From positions 14,553,001 to 14,617,000 of the forward strand of contig NC_061779.1 in assembly GCF_022458985.1 (NCBI RefSeq): a stretch of 64,000 nucleotides of DNA, read 5' to 3'. A program made the position numbers and the translations under genes. Source of the DNA: Mugil cephalus. Its lineage: Eukaryota; Chordata; Actinopteri; Mugiliformes; Mugilidae. The number at the start of each line of letters is the position of its first letter. Position 1 is the first letter of the stretch. Below are positions 52,901 to 63,204 of this stretch, one piece after another. The notes beneath the pieces were generated by a model. The model made no database searches and was not told the origin of the DNA. It was given only the letters and a program-made list of their open reading frames with translations.

Positions 52901-54147
52901 CACAGCCCCATATAAAACAAACTATGATGCACAGCGTACATAAATAAGCCTTGACTGGCCTATCCCTAAAATGAGATCACCGCTTTTCCTTCCACGGGCC
53001 ATTTTTGATAGTTACTGACCACTGCACCCCATGAGAGCTGCAGTTTTAGAGATTCTCTGACCCAGTCATCCATCCGTCACAGTTTGGTCCTTGTTAAAGT
53101 CGGTCACATTCTTAGACATTTTTTATTCTTCTGACATTCTTATGACCTGATTATGACCAGGTGGTCATAATGTTAAGGCTGATCCATATACGCAGATATG
53201 AGTAATATGTGTCAGTCAAAGCAAAGGAATATTAAAGGAGCAGGTGCCTATTGTGTTTCATCTGTTCATTTAATCTTGAACCTTGACGGTTGGATTTGTC
53301 AGAGCCAGCATCACCTTCTTTCTCAAAGTAACACGTTTTCACAATTCAACTCTTTCAGGCAATTTTCAACGCTCAGAAGACAAGTGTGCCCGGAGATCTC
53401 ATCTCAGTACCGGGAGCAACAGAAAAGATATCCTTTATGTACATAGTTTTCATTGCTCTTTTCACGTTAAACAGATTTCGGGGGGCCTGTTTCATGTCTG
53501 TAGATCCAGTACTATCAGCTAACTTCTGAACAGAAGTCATGTTTCCTCACCAGTGGGAGGCAAAGTGTCAGAAGGGGAAGGTGGATGAATGCGTGTCCAT
53601 CAAAAGCTTCAAATGAAAGGTAGAGCAACCAAGCGGTGTTAAAGGTCTCTCCAGTAATGACATGCTGTGAGATACGTATGGTGGGGAGGAAACCAAATTA
53701 ATTAGATTGGGGGGGGGGTTTCATTGGCAGCTGCACAATCACACCTTCCTCTTCTTCATCAAACTTTGATTTCCTCCTTTGAACATGCCGGTCTAAGCAG
53801 AACCCAACTTAAAAGCACAGTGAGGTTTCAATGACGGTTGCATAATTAGAATTTGAAATGACATTAGCAAGCAAACTTTGTCGTTCCAGTTGTGTCATCC
53901 TCCTTTAAGGTTGTAAAGTTGTATTACTTTTAGTTAGTTTTTAGCTAGTCTTCTGAAAATACTCCACTCGAGGCAGTTTCGTGTCCTTAACCCGACGTTA
54001 AACATCGAGCTCACCAGAAGCATCAACATGGCAGAGCTGAGGAAGCTACGGCGCCAGTTCATCAGCTACACCAAGATGCACCCGACTGAGAACACGGGAC
54101 AAATAGCCAACATGTTTGTTCAGTATTTAAATAAGAGTTTTCACTGA
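49957..54147 (+). CDS. kti12: kti12, Elongator-associated P-loop protein
   Basis: Nine coding exons sum to 275 codons plus stop: 49957-50107, 50693-50744, 50842-50894, 50974-51029, 51132-51211, 51320-51479, 51568-51630, 53359-53427 and 54004-54147. Kti12 is an ATPase-like partner of Elongator, needed for wobble-uridine modification of tRNA (mcm5/ncm5 side chains). Evidence: the P-loop GYPCSGKT (residues 8-15), the Walker-B-like IVILDSLNYIKGYRYEL, then FESPDSRNRWDSPLFT, APPPNQSTQSQPL, VPGDLISVPG and the C-terminus RQFISYTKMHPTENT. Human KTI12 is about 354 aa; the difference is mostly the non-conserved middle linker. Intron 1 is GC-AG (CAG|GCAAGT). The last intron is AT-AC with U12 signals. Human KTI12 has no introns. 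Intron 7 holds a Tc1-like fossil. Confidence 0.95.
51631..53358 (+). other. kti12 intron 7
   Basis: A 1.7-kb GT-AG intron, mostly AT-rich, whose 3' third (52561-53190) is a degenerate Tc1-like element. No internal exon was recognised: the flanking exons join in phase and align with the human protein without a gap. Confidence 0.75.
52561..53190 (-). mobile_element. Tc1-like transposon, internally deleted, in kti12 intron 7
   Basis: The left end (TACACTGATCAGAAATGACA) and right end (GGTCATAATGTTAAGGCTGA) are diverged inverted repeats of the same family as the copies at 6478 and 56332. The minus strand from about 53130 down to 52870 resembles the transposase N-terminal region (the DNA-binding part), but the catalytic half is missing. 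It inserted in an intron and leaves the kti12 exons untouched. Confidence 0.7.
53428..54003 (+). other. U12-type AT-AC intron of kti12
   Basis: The intron begins ATATCCTTT directly after the exon ending ACAGAAAAG. It contains the branch-site string GTCCTTAAC (53983-53991) and ends AC at 54002-54003, about 13 nt past the branch adenosine. Removing it joins ATEK to IELTRSINMAEL, which aligns with the human protein without a gap. No GT-AG pair gives as good a join. Confidence 0.85.
54086..54091 (+). other. internal A-rich codons near kti12 C-terminus (no separate feature)
   Basis: Part of the codons for the conserved TKMHPTENT segment; included only to mark that the terminal exon is open from 54004 to its stop at 54147. 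The kti12 poly(A) signal AATAAA follows at 54186-54191. Confidence 0.3.
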
Positions 54148-54185
54148 CATTTTATTGTAATGTTCTTTTTAAATTTTCCATGTCA

Positions 54186-54191
54186 AATAAA
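54186..54191 (+). terminator. kti12 poly(A) signal
   Basis: AATAAA 39 nt past the stop codon, giving a very short 3' UTR. Confidence 0.6.
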
Positions 54192-54919
54192 TGTATTTAA
54201 AAGTGTGGTGCTTTTGTTTCTTTTTTCAGCAATGTTTGGACGATTTCAGGCATTTACAACCTAACATAGAAAAAAAACAAAAAACAATGCTGCTAAGATA
54301 ATAGCCCCCCTTTCCTACATCACATCTCTTGGGAAAAGCCTCCAACCCGCAACCATAGCAACCATCAACACGGTGTCAACTGAGGTGCCACAGTACATTT
54401 CAGTCTGTCTGTGACTTTTGTGTGCCGCTTGATTATTGTACCTTGCGTATTTCTCATTTTTGGCATGTATATGGTGACCTTACAATCTAATCTGTGACGT
54501 GACGCATAAGTTATCTGCTTGTGAGGACAAAACAGAGAGAAGTTGGAGGCGAATGTCGTCACTTTTAACTGTAAAAATGTCTCTTGCTGTATTTATTTGG
54601 TGCCAAAACCAAAAAATCCAAAACAAACAAAAAACACTAACTTGCCATTCGTAGACAACTTTGGTTTGGCTTTGGTGATAAAAAATAAAGGATTCTGGGA
54701 GTGAGACAATCAACAACTCGCACGCTTCTTATCAGACAAGTTTAATATGTCATGTATCATCAGTTTCAGGCTGAAAACCATTATGGGTTAGAATAAACCA
54801 TGACTGACAATCACAGTAAGTTAATGCTTATTTAGTGGATTCTTGTTACACATTAATGCTTATGCTAACTGCTAGGTAACGCAACGTTAGTTACGTGTTT
54901 CAGGGGTGTCCAAGCGGAA

Positions 54920-55805
54920 GTTGCATTTACTAGGGGGAAAAAATCCAAACCTACATGGCCCTGTGTGAAACAGTATTTGCCCTCCTGTTAAAACAAATAT
55001 TAACCGTGCTTTATCACCTGAGTTCAGTTTCTCTAGCCACACCCAGGCCTCATTACAGCCACACCTGTTCTCTATCAATAAATCACTTAAACAGGACCTG
55101 CCTGACAAAGTGAAGTCGACCAAAAGATCCCCAAAAGCTAGATATCACGTTGAGATCCAAAGAAATTGAGGAACAAAGAGTAATGGTCTGGGGCTGTTTT
55201 GCTATGTCAGGAACTTGCTGCGGTTAATAGAACCATTATTTCTGCTGTCTACCAAAAAAATCCTGAAGGAGAATGTCCAGCCATCTGTTTGTGACCTCAA
55301 GCTAAAGTGAACTTGGGCTCTGCAGCTCGACAATGATCCAAAAGCAAGTCTGACTGCCTCTGAACTCCCGAAGGAAAAAACTAAATGAAGACTTTGGGGT
55401 GGCCTAGTCAAAATCCTGACCTGAATCCTATTGGTGGAAACCCCCCCAACATGGATGAATTACAACAATTCTGTAGTGGGCCAGAATCCCCCCACAGTGC
55501 TGTAAGAAAAAAAAAAACTCAATGCAAGTTATCACAAAAGCTTGATTGTAGTTGTTGCTGCTAAGTGTGGTCCAACCAGTTATTAGGTTTAGGAGGAAAT
55601 CACTTTTTTTTTCCACACAGGGTCGTGTAGGTTAAGATTTTGTTTTTCCCTAATAACTGAAACCTTCATTTAAAAACTGCATTTTGTGTTTCTCTTGAGT
55701 TATCTTTGATATTTTAATTTGTTAGATAATCTGAAACATTTAAGTGAGACAAACATGCAAAAAATATGAAATCAGAAAGGGTGAAAACACTTTTTCACAC
55801 TAGTG
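54920..55805 (+). mobile_element. Tc1-like transposon remnant, second family
   Basis: This family differs from the other three Tc1 copies. Transposase remnants are legible on the plus strand: VMVWGCFAMS near 55180-55210, LDNDPK near 55330, and MKTLGWPSQNPDLNPI near 55386-55434, the DDE-region hallmark of Tc1 proteins. Inverted repeats built around CAAACCTACATGGCCCTGTG lie near 54948-54967 and 55608-55640. The reading frame is interrupted in several places, so the element is dead. The outer boundaries are approximate. Confidence 0.75.
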
Positions 55806-56331
55806 CAAGTGGCTCCATTTACTCCTCATTTAACTCCTTAAAACCTAAGAAGTGACTTGGACGAGTAGCAACATACCAAGCAAAAACTCGCCTTTGATTT
55901 AGTTGTTTAGACATTACTTTGCCTTCCTTGGGAAATGGATTTGATTGGTTATGTAGATTAAACAAGTAGATTCAAGGTTAATTTTTTCAAGGTTTATTTT
56001 TCAAGTGCACACTTATAATTATGAATGTTTTCATATGTATAGCATATTTAAAATTTTTTGATGTCATTGAAATATACTGAATCATACTGAAGTATGTTCA
56101 TTGTTCAGTGAAAGCTCAGCACTTTCTTAAGCATGGGTTAGCCTTAAATCCCTCAGTGCAGGACTCCAAGTGACAAAGAGGAGATTTCTTGTTCAGAAGC
56201 CTCTTATTACTATGTGGAATGAGTAAGTAAAAATGTTGCTGACTAAATCTCTTGTAATGATTTTGTGTTATGTAAGCAGATTGTCAGAAAGGCGAATACC
56301 GGAGGAATTAGTTTTTGCTGTGCTGCAAGTA

Positions 56332-56712
56332 TTCACCGATTAGGCGTAACATTATGACTACCTTCCTAATATTGTGTTAATCCCTGTTTTGCTGCAAGAA
56401 CGGCCCTGATCTGCTGAGGCGTGATCTTCACTTGACCCACGAAGGTGTGTGGTAGTATCTGGCACCAAGATATCGAAGCAGCCCAAGTCTAAGCCTCTAA
56501 GTCCTGTAAGTTTTGGGTCCTTGTCGGACTTCTTTGTCTAGAACATCCTCAGAACATTCCTGAAGCATTTTTGCTTTGTAGCAGGGCACATTATCATGCT
56601 GGCTGAAAGAGGCCACAGCCGTCAGGGAATACTGTTTCCAGGTGTTGGATTAGACCACAGGGGCCAGGGGGTTCGCCTGTCAGTGGTTATAATGTTATGC
56701 CTGATTGGTGTA
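56332..56712 (-). mobile_element. Tc1-like transposon, short deletion copy
   Basis: Diverged inverted ends (CCGATTAGGCGTAACATTAT and TGTTATGCCTGATTGGTGTA) flank the remains of the transposase C-terminus on the minus strand, including a stretch still close to the family's terminal codons. Same family as 6478-6863. Confidence 0.75.
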
Positions 56713-56857
56713 AGCAGTAACTGTATGTAATTTCACTGGAATACTACAGTGTGATTGTGTGCTGTGTGTAGCCTGAATGATTACACCATTACTCTGTTTA
56801 ACAGTAGCAGAAAAAACAGTGCCACATTTTTTATTTTTTTTTTGTCAACATGATGCT

Positions 56858-56863
56858 TTTATT
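56858..56863 (-). terminator. poly(A) signal of the ch25h-like gene
   Basis: AATAAA on the minus strand about 200 nt past the stop at 57062. Confidence 0.55.
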
Positions 56864-57061
56864 GAATGAAAACCCACAAAAAAAATGTACATTTGAACAA
56901 CTGTGTTCAATCGGGTCAATCCACAGAGAAACATGTCGGCAAGGAGGCGGCACACAGTCAATAAGACAACATTAAATAAAGTTAGAAAAATAAGAGATTC
57001 ACAAAGAGAAGGCGCCAAGACATGAAGAAAATTGGCAGTATTTACATTTACAATATTTCCT

Positions 57062-57907
57062 TCACTTGTCATTTTCTATGGCTTTTATTTTTTTCCTCAA
57101 GGGTACAGCGGTGCCAAAGATTCTGTCCCAGTGGCTGAAAAAGGGAGCGTAGTTGCTGCTCGGCCGTTGGTGGTGCATGTCGTGAGCCGGCGCACCGCCC
57201 ATTAGTCCAAAAGGCACCAGGCGGTTCAGGCTCCACGGCAAGTCGTAGCCTATGTGGTCCTCTACAGACATCCAGATGCTGAAAACGGTGACGCACCATG
57301 TGGTCAGTGGGTGACACTTCAAAAGTATCGGATCCTGGTTGCTCCACAGTCCCACTGTCATCAGCTCTGGGATGCTGAGCTGCTCCGTGGACAAGGCGAA
57401 AGGTGCAATGTATTCGTGGTGGACTGCATGGATCCAGCGGTAAAGCTGCGAATGCTTATGGTGTATGAAATGCCAAATGTAGTACTGAGTGTCAAAGAGG
57501 AGCAGTGCAGCCAACCCATCAATAAATACCTCATACAGCGTTGGAGCGTCCTGTGGCAGTGCTGGCAGTGGCAGGATGAACATGCCAATTACTACAGCTG
57601 GCAGGACAAAGAAGACGTGGTTATACAGAGCAGTCATGAAGCTCTTTATCATCATTCCCAGTGTTGGCTGTCTCTCTGGCTGGATCTTGTACTGATGAAA
57701 TAAAGGCACCCTTTCTCCTAAGAGGTCCAGCAAAGCAAAAGGTACACTGAAAAGCAAATAGCTGGAAAAGGCAAGTAGGACCTGGAAAAAAGGAGACGAG
57801 ATGAGAGGCAGGTGGTGTAGAAGCAGGTAATCCCAGAATGGCTGCAGGACACGGTCCGATGCCCTGAAGGGCAGGAACTCCTGAGGAAGTATGCTGATGT
57901 TTATCAT
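57062..57907 (-). CDS. ch25h-like: cholesterol 25-hydroxylase-like diiron enzyme (intronless)
   Basis: A single open frame of 281 residues. Cholesterol 25-hydroxylase is an ER-membrane diiron enzyme that makes 25-hydroxycholesterol, an antiviral and sterol-regulating oxysterol. The three histidine boxes of the fatty-acid hydroxylase superfamily are intact: WHFIHH (His146-150), HAVHH (His160-164) and HDMHH (His242-246). Other CH25H landmarks are FDTQYYIWH, KCHPLTT, SVEDHIGYDLPWS, LVPFG and APFFSHWDRIFGT. Several hydrophobic stretches (about 42-62, 97-115 and 128-145) fit a multi-pass membrane protein. Human CH25H is also intronless (272 aa). Teleosts have ch25h plus ch25h-like paralogues; this copy is clearly in the family, but which member it is remains open. 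Confidence 0.93.
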   Translation of the reverse strand: MINISILPQEFLPFRASDRVLQPFWDYLLLHHLPLISSPFFQVLLAFSSYLLFSVPFALLDLLGERVPLFHQYKIQPERQPTLGMMIKSFMTALYNHVFFVLPAVVIGMFILPLPALPQDAPTLYEVFIDGLAALLLFDTQYYIWHFIHHKHSQLYRWIHAVHHEYIAPFALSTEQLSIPELMTVGLWSNQDPILLKCHPLTTWCVTVFSIWMSVEDHIGYDLPWSLNRLVPFGLMGGAPAHDMHHQRPSSNYAPFFSHWDRIFGTAVPLRKKIKAIENDK

Positions 57908-58690
57908 CTTGGTGTGGTACCACTGAAGCCTGCTCCTGCAAGTCCTTCAGCGAAGGCAAAGATCAGCCTTATAGCGGAGTTTGACTGAAGGGACTTTGCT
58001 CTCAAAGGGACCAGCAGGTTTATTCCCCTTTGGCTCCATGTCTCAAACAATACCTTTACAAGAAGATTAACTAAACCAGTCCAGACCTTGATTGCACGCA
58101 CGAAAGCGATAAGCTGGAGAACAGAAAATGTATCAACCGGCGCAAAATGAGCAATTGTCACGCATGAGAGAAATTAGGACAAAAACATTTTGTAAACATG
58201 AATGCCCCAAATATTTCAAAGGGTCAATCCATGTTGCATGTTGTTCCCTTTTAGTTTCTCTACGTTTTGTACCGCAACATCTTATTCTAGTGCAGCTCAA
58301 GCTGTTTGAACAGCATGTAACACCGTCTCTAGGTATCACAGATTATCACAATATGTTATCAGAACGCTCTGTGATGTGCTAGGATTTTCTGCAGGATTAA
58401 AATGCTGATGCAGAACAGTCAGACTGAAGTCTACATTCTGTTTTCGTGGATAACCTAAAGAAGCATTATAAGAGGATTAGTCTGACCAGCTATGTTAAAA
58501 GCTGAACAATTTGTATGTTAATACATAATATGATCAAATAACATCCAGACCTTTATTGTTTCCTCTGCCTGCTGTATTTATTTTGATATAAATACACACT
58601 AAACATATTTATAAAACAACTTTATGGCTCAAACAAACTCCTAACTCAGTCCACTGTCATTAAGTTTTCAGGCTTTAAATATATTAACCC
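57908..58690. other. upstream region of the ch25h-like gene
   Basis: Contains the 5' UTR and promoter of the minus-strand ch25h-like gene. I see no other gene, RNA or repeat that I can support. Confidence 0.5.
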
Positions 58691-59338
58691 TTCTGAAACT
58701 GAATGTTCAGTGAGGAGGTTTCAATGTGGACGACAGAGTCAGCTGCTTTAGGTTCCTGGGGATCAACATCGGTGAAGCACAACTATGACAACACACAGGT
58801 ACGATCCTAAAGGCGTCAAGTCAGCACCTCCTCCTCCTGCCGGATATGAGGAGGTTTCACATGGACGCACAGATACTGTCAAAGTATCCTGGCCCGCGAC
58901 ATCTCGTCAGGGGATCAGTTTAATCGGCCCAGTGCACCAGAGCTGCCAGCCATCCAAGACGTTTACATCCGGCGCCGCAGGAGAAAGGCACAGCGGCACA
59001 GCTTCAGACGGATTACACTCGCGTTGTGTGGCAGGCGGTTTTGGAGCACCCGGACTTGAACAAGCAGGTTCAGAGACAGTTTCTACCCACAAGCCACCGG
59101 GCTGGAGAACCGCTAGTGAACTGCCTCACACACTCACATACACAATTAAAAAAAAAAAATGTTTTATCCTATTATATATATATTTTGTTTTGTGACATAG
59201 TTTTATTCTGTAATTTATTCTATTTTGCTTCTGTGAAGTCGAGTTGGCACCTGCAACTGTATCAACACTTTCATTCCTGGTAAACATGCTGCATTTGTTC
59301 CACAGTAAATGACACCAAAGACTCTTGAATCTTGATTC
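58691..59338 (+). mobile_element. 3' end of a LINE (L2/Rex1-like non-LTR element)
   Basis: The plus strand from about 58722 reads VDDRVSCFRFLGINI, the conserved segment just after the reverse-transcriptase core of L2-type elements. It is followed by degenerate, GC-rich C-terminal coding sequence, a short A-run (59149-59160), and the terminal near-tandem CTTGAATCTTGATT often found at the ends of such LINEs. The 5' part is missing, as expected for a truncated insertion, and the frame is not continuous. Confidence 0.65.
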
Positions 59339-59350
59339 ATAACGACATGA

Positions 59351-59356
59351 TTTATT
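59351..59356 (-). terminator. poly(A) signal of the CCCH/CHY zinc-finger gene
   Basis: AATAAA on the minus strand, 83 nt past the stop codon at 59439 and only a dozen bases from the LINE end. Confidence 0.6.
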
Positions 59357-59438
59357 GTGGGAAACCGTCAATTTCAGTGACATCATGGTTTGTGTATTCA
59401 TGCAAATGAATGCTTGATTAAAGTTTCCTCTTCGCCGG

Positions 59439-62400
59439 CTACTTCTTTTCACCGGCTGCCTTCCTTGAAACCGTTTTGTTGCTGTTGGCATATTTCTGTC
59501 GATCATTTCTGAAGAGAAAGCACAAACAAGTTCTTAGGTATATGCAAAACCCGGCTGCTGCCAACATCAGTACAGGCGGTGTAAACCTTTAACCTCATAA
59601 GTTAGACGCACCTGCTCATTTTTACTTTGCTTCTACATCCAAGGCCTCCCTCCCAGTGGCTGGTGCGGGTGCCTCTGGTCATCATGCTCCCACAGCTGAT
59701 GCACGGCTTTCCGTTGCTGTACGGCTGCAACAGCAAACACAGTGTGGGTTACATTCAACACCTTCAATGATAAATATGCATCTCTGCTAGAGGCCACTTT
59801 GCTCCTGCCAAGATTTTAATTCTACTTTCCTCTGTACTTGACGAAAGAAATGACATTGGATGAACGTCTGGAATTTGGTGTGCATTATTTGAGTGATCCT
59901 CGCCTTGCAACGAAATGTAGGCATGTAACCTCTTGTTCTAACGGAATAGGATTAAGGTTATGAGCAGTTGTTTCTTATGTAAATAACATGATTAAATAGT
60001 GACAGGGCCTGGACAGAGTGATGTTTTCGCTCTTTGCTTGTCTGAATGGTGTTGATCTGATGAAATGTAATGCAACGCCAGGTCCACAGTCCACCTGTTC
60101 TTTGGCACAGAAGCCGCAAATCATCCTGGTGGCGAGTTCCATGGGATGGTCCTGGTTCTCATCGTGGCACACATCGCAGGGGTAAGCACGGCCACAGCAG
60201 GGAAACCTGGCAACACAAGTACAAAGGTTTTCACAGCTCCTGCATAACTTTTTGCGTTCTCCATAGCACACATGCGAAGTGAGAGGATGATACCTTAGCC
60301 AGCGATGGCTCTGTTTGTAATGCTTGCATGTCCCCTTCTCTGGCAGTGGCTTCCCCTTCTGAACGGCCGGATCTCTGATTGTCTTGTAATTTACAGCACT
60401 TGAATCTGCACAAACGAGGATTAAAATATCAGCCTGTCTGAAATCAGTCTCATATTAGGTCTGTAACTGAGTAAATAATCCAATCCGTAAATCTTTCTTG
60501 CACAGTATTGCTTTTAAAATAATAATGTGATGTAATATTGCTAAGAGAGCCAACTGTGGCAGTAAGAATGTAAGTCTTTTTTTTTCCGGCCAAAAGCAAA
60601 TGTAGGTGAACGCTGACCTGTTTTGTTGGTTTGGGGCTGAATATACTGGAATCTTGTGCTCTCAGCCAGGATGCTGAGTTTGCTGTGGCAGTGTTCACAA
60701 TTAAACTCCTTTGTTTGTCCATATAAAAGGTTCTGTTGGAGAATAAAGAAAAAAAAAGACGAGTTTAGAGAAGATCAGGGCTCACCAATATATGCATTTC
60801 AGTTTTATCCGACAGCACTTCATAGGAATGAACGCAGGTTAGTGTTAAGCGTGTCATGTTTCATCACCTGTACCGGGCCCTCCTGTGAGCAGCTGAGGCA
60901 GCCCACTGAGAGGTCACAGTCCTGGAGTACGAGGTCGGTGGGTGTAGCGTTGTGGAGGTCCAGGTAGCCCAGGACGTCGCTGTAATGGTGAAGCATGCAG
61001 GGCCGAAATGCAGCATTTATACTCGCGTTACACTTGTCACACTGAGCGGCGCAGGCTGTCCTCCCGGTGAGCGTCAAGTCCGCAGTCACTTTACACCTGC
61101 AGACAACACGTGCACAGACCTACAGCCTCAGGTTTACAACTAAGGATTAGATCTGCCGTGTGACTGTTCAGTTCATCTTACCTGTTACACTGAAGACACA
61201 CGGTGATCCGTTGGGCAGCTACAGTGGCTGTGTTCTCGCCCAGCCTCAGTCCCAGCAGCTTCATCTCTGTGCCTCTGCGGGGATCCCTGATCTTAATGTT
61301 CTCCACCAGATGACTTGCTTCCTCCTGCTGCCCTTCATCGCCGCCTAGACCCTCGTTCTGCGCTAACTTCCCTCCCTCCATTGGCGTCTCAGCTTCTGTG
61401 TTTTCCACTTCCTTCTCCTCGTCTGCAGCTGCAGCCTCAGATGCAGGATCAGATCTTTCACACGCTGTTGCCTGCAGCTCCTGATACGATATGAACTGCA
61501 GCCCGGCTTTTTCTAAATCGATGTCTTTTTTCAACTGCAAAATAAATTTACATCGAGACAAAATAAAAAACATACAATTTCTCCAGTACATTCGAATAAC
61601 AAATCACAACACCCGGTTCTGATGGTGCTGGTTGCAGCCTCACCTGTCTGGCTCCTTCTGTGAACAGTCGCTCCAAGCTGCGATCTAGCCAGCGGAGAAA
61701 AGGCCGGAAGAGCAGCTCTACCTTTCCCAGAAGCTGATTGGTTGCGTGCTTGGCTTGAAGCCACTCCAGCGATGCTTCCTCTACACGTCTACGCAGCCAA
61801 ACATTTGTGGACATGCTCGTGATTGCTGTCAGCGTCGATGACATGAAACAGTATGTGTTAACATAAACCTTTACCTTGCCATTACATGTGGCAGCTCCTG
61901 ATCCAGTGGTATATCCAATGTAAAAATCTGTGGAAAACAGATCTAGGCAATGATAACTGTTCTTTCCACACTAAGAGATGAGTATATGAGAAACTGCAGC
62001 GGTCTTTACCTCTTGAGGGTAGTTGTCTGGAAAGCTCACCAAGATATCAATTTCTTTTAGATCGAATGGCTGTATGTGTAAAATGTAAAGTTAATACATT
62101 CCAGGAAATAAAACAACGTAATTGCATCAAACCAAAGCAGCACATGTGCTAGATAAACATGCTGGTTACGTAGATTCAAAGGTGGCATGGCAATATATAT
62201 ACACTGTATATATATTTATTCAGTCAAGTGCTGTACTTTGACTTTGTAGAAACCTCATGAAAAGGTTGTAGAATAGCAAATTTAACTTTCTGGTAATGTG
62301 CTTCAAATGAGCCCCAGAGCCAGAGTTTAAGAACTTCTTTGCCCCATTTCCATTATAAGAAATGGGCCACACTAAATCTCAATGGAGCAGCTTAATAATA

Positions 62401-63204
62401 AAAATCCTGCATAATTGTACTAATTAATAATAGACTGAAAAACAAGAATGACTGTTGGTACTTTCACAGAGTAGGAATGGTTTTCAGTTAAGAAGGGATT
62501 TGTTTCACAAATTAAAAGCTGAGCTGAAGCTGAAGCGATATGTAAGTGGATTTCCCTGTGAAACGCTCAAGGGACAAAGGGAAGGAAGTGTTTACCCAGT
62601 CTGGATCAGTGGCACAGACCGTTGCCCTGTAATAGGTAACTTTTCCGTCACTTCTTTCCTGAATAATAAGCTGATCTTTGGGAAAGCGCTTCTTCAGCTG
62701 CTTGATCTCGGTGTCTCGTAGCTGCTTGGCGATGTCCTCTGTCAGGTCACACAGCTTCACCTCGTGGAGGGCGCCAGGCCGAGATACCGGTGGATTCGGT
62801 GCAGATCTTGTATGATTGCCAGGAAAATACTGGTCATCCACTGGTGGCAGCTCCGGTGGATGCCAAAAGCGGCACCTGTCCTCCATGGTGCAGTGGCCTG
62901 AGACGAAGTAGCGACAGGGGCGGCGGGATGCTGCCGGGGCACCTGTGGAGTTATTAGTGGGTGGTGGCCTGTGGCCCACATATCCACCAGGGTCCTGTGA
63001 GTTTGGCGGCATGGCATCAGACAAGCTGGGTGTCCTCGCGGTTTTATCATCATGAGACTTGGTGTCATCTCTTACATGGAGGAATTTACATTTCTTCCCA
63101 AAATTGCAATGTCTTCCTTGTAAGTAGAAGCGACACAGCTGCTGCTTTCGAGGAAGTGGCTTAGATTCAGCTTCTTCCACATTCTCTTCCTCATCATTCT
63201 CCAT
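59439..63204 (-). CDS. CCCH/RWD-like/CHY zinc-finger protein
   Basis: Eleven coding exons total 665 codons plus stop: 63204-62596, 62069-62010, 61927-61875, 61815-61644, 61534-61182, 61096-60868, 60732-60618, 60405-60294, 60206-60095, 59724-59612 and 59508-59439. Domains in order: CCCH finger 1 (Cys24, Cys33, Cys39, His43), CCCH finger 2 (Cys97, Cys105, Cys111, His115), an RWD-like segment (VSFPDNYPQE, about 210-300), an acidic linker, a cysteine-rich region (CKVTADLTLTG, CDKCNAS, CSQEG), then a CHY-type zinc finger from about 557 (CKHY, FPCCGRAYPCDVCHDE, MICGFCAKEQ, PCISCG) and a basic tail. CHY domains occur in RCHY1 and yeast Hot13. CCCH fingers suggest RNA binding and RWD domains suggest protein interaction. 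I cannot match this combination to a named human gene; no function is assigned. Confidence 0.9.

Larger units (their letters stand above)
54192..56839. other. intergenic between kti12 and the ch25h-like gene
   Basis: The two genes are convergent. The interval holds two Tc1-family fossils (54920-55805 and 56332-56712) and AT-rich sequence with no other feature that I can support. Confidence 0.65.

Noticed and set aside
53428-53450. A GTACAT donor just downstream of the kti12 AT-AC donor
   Set aside because: It requires a poorer acceptor and inserts about 14 unaligned residues, whereas the ATATCC...AC join aligns without a gap.
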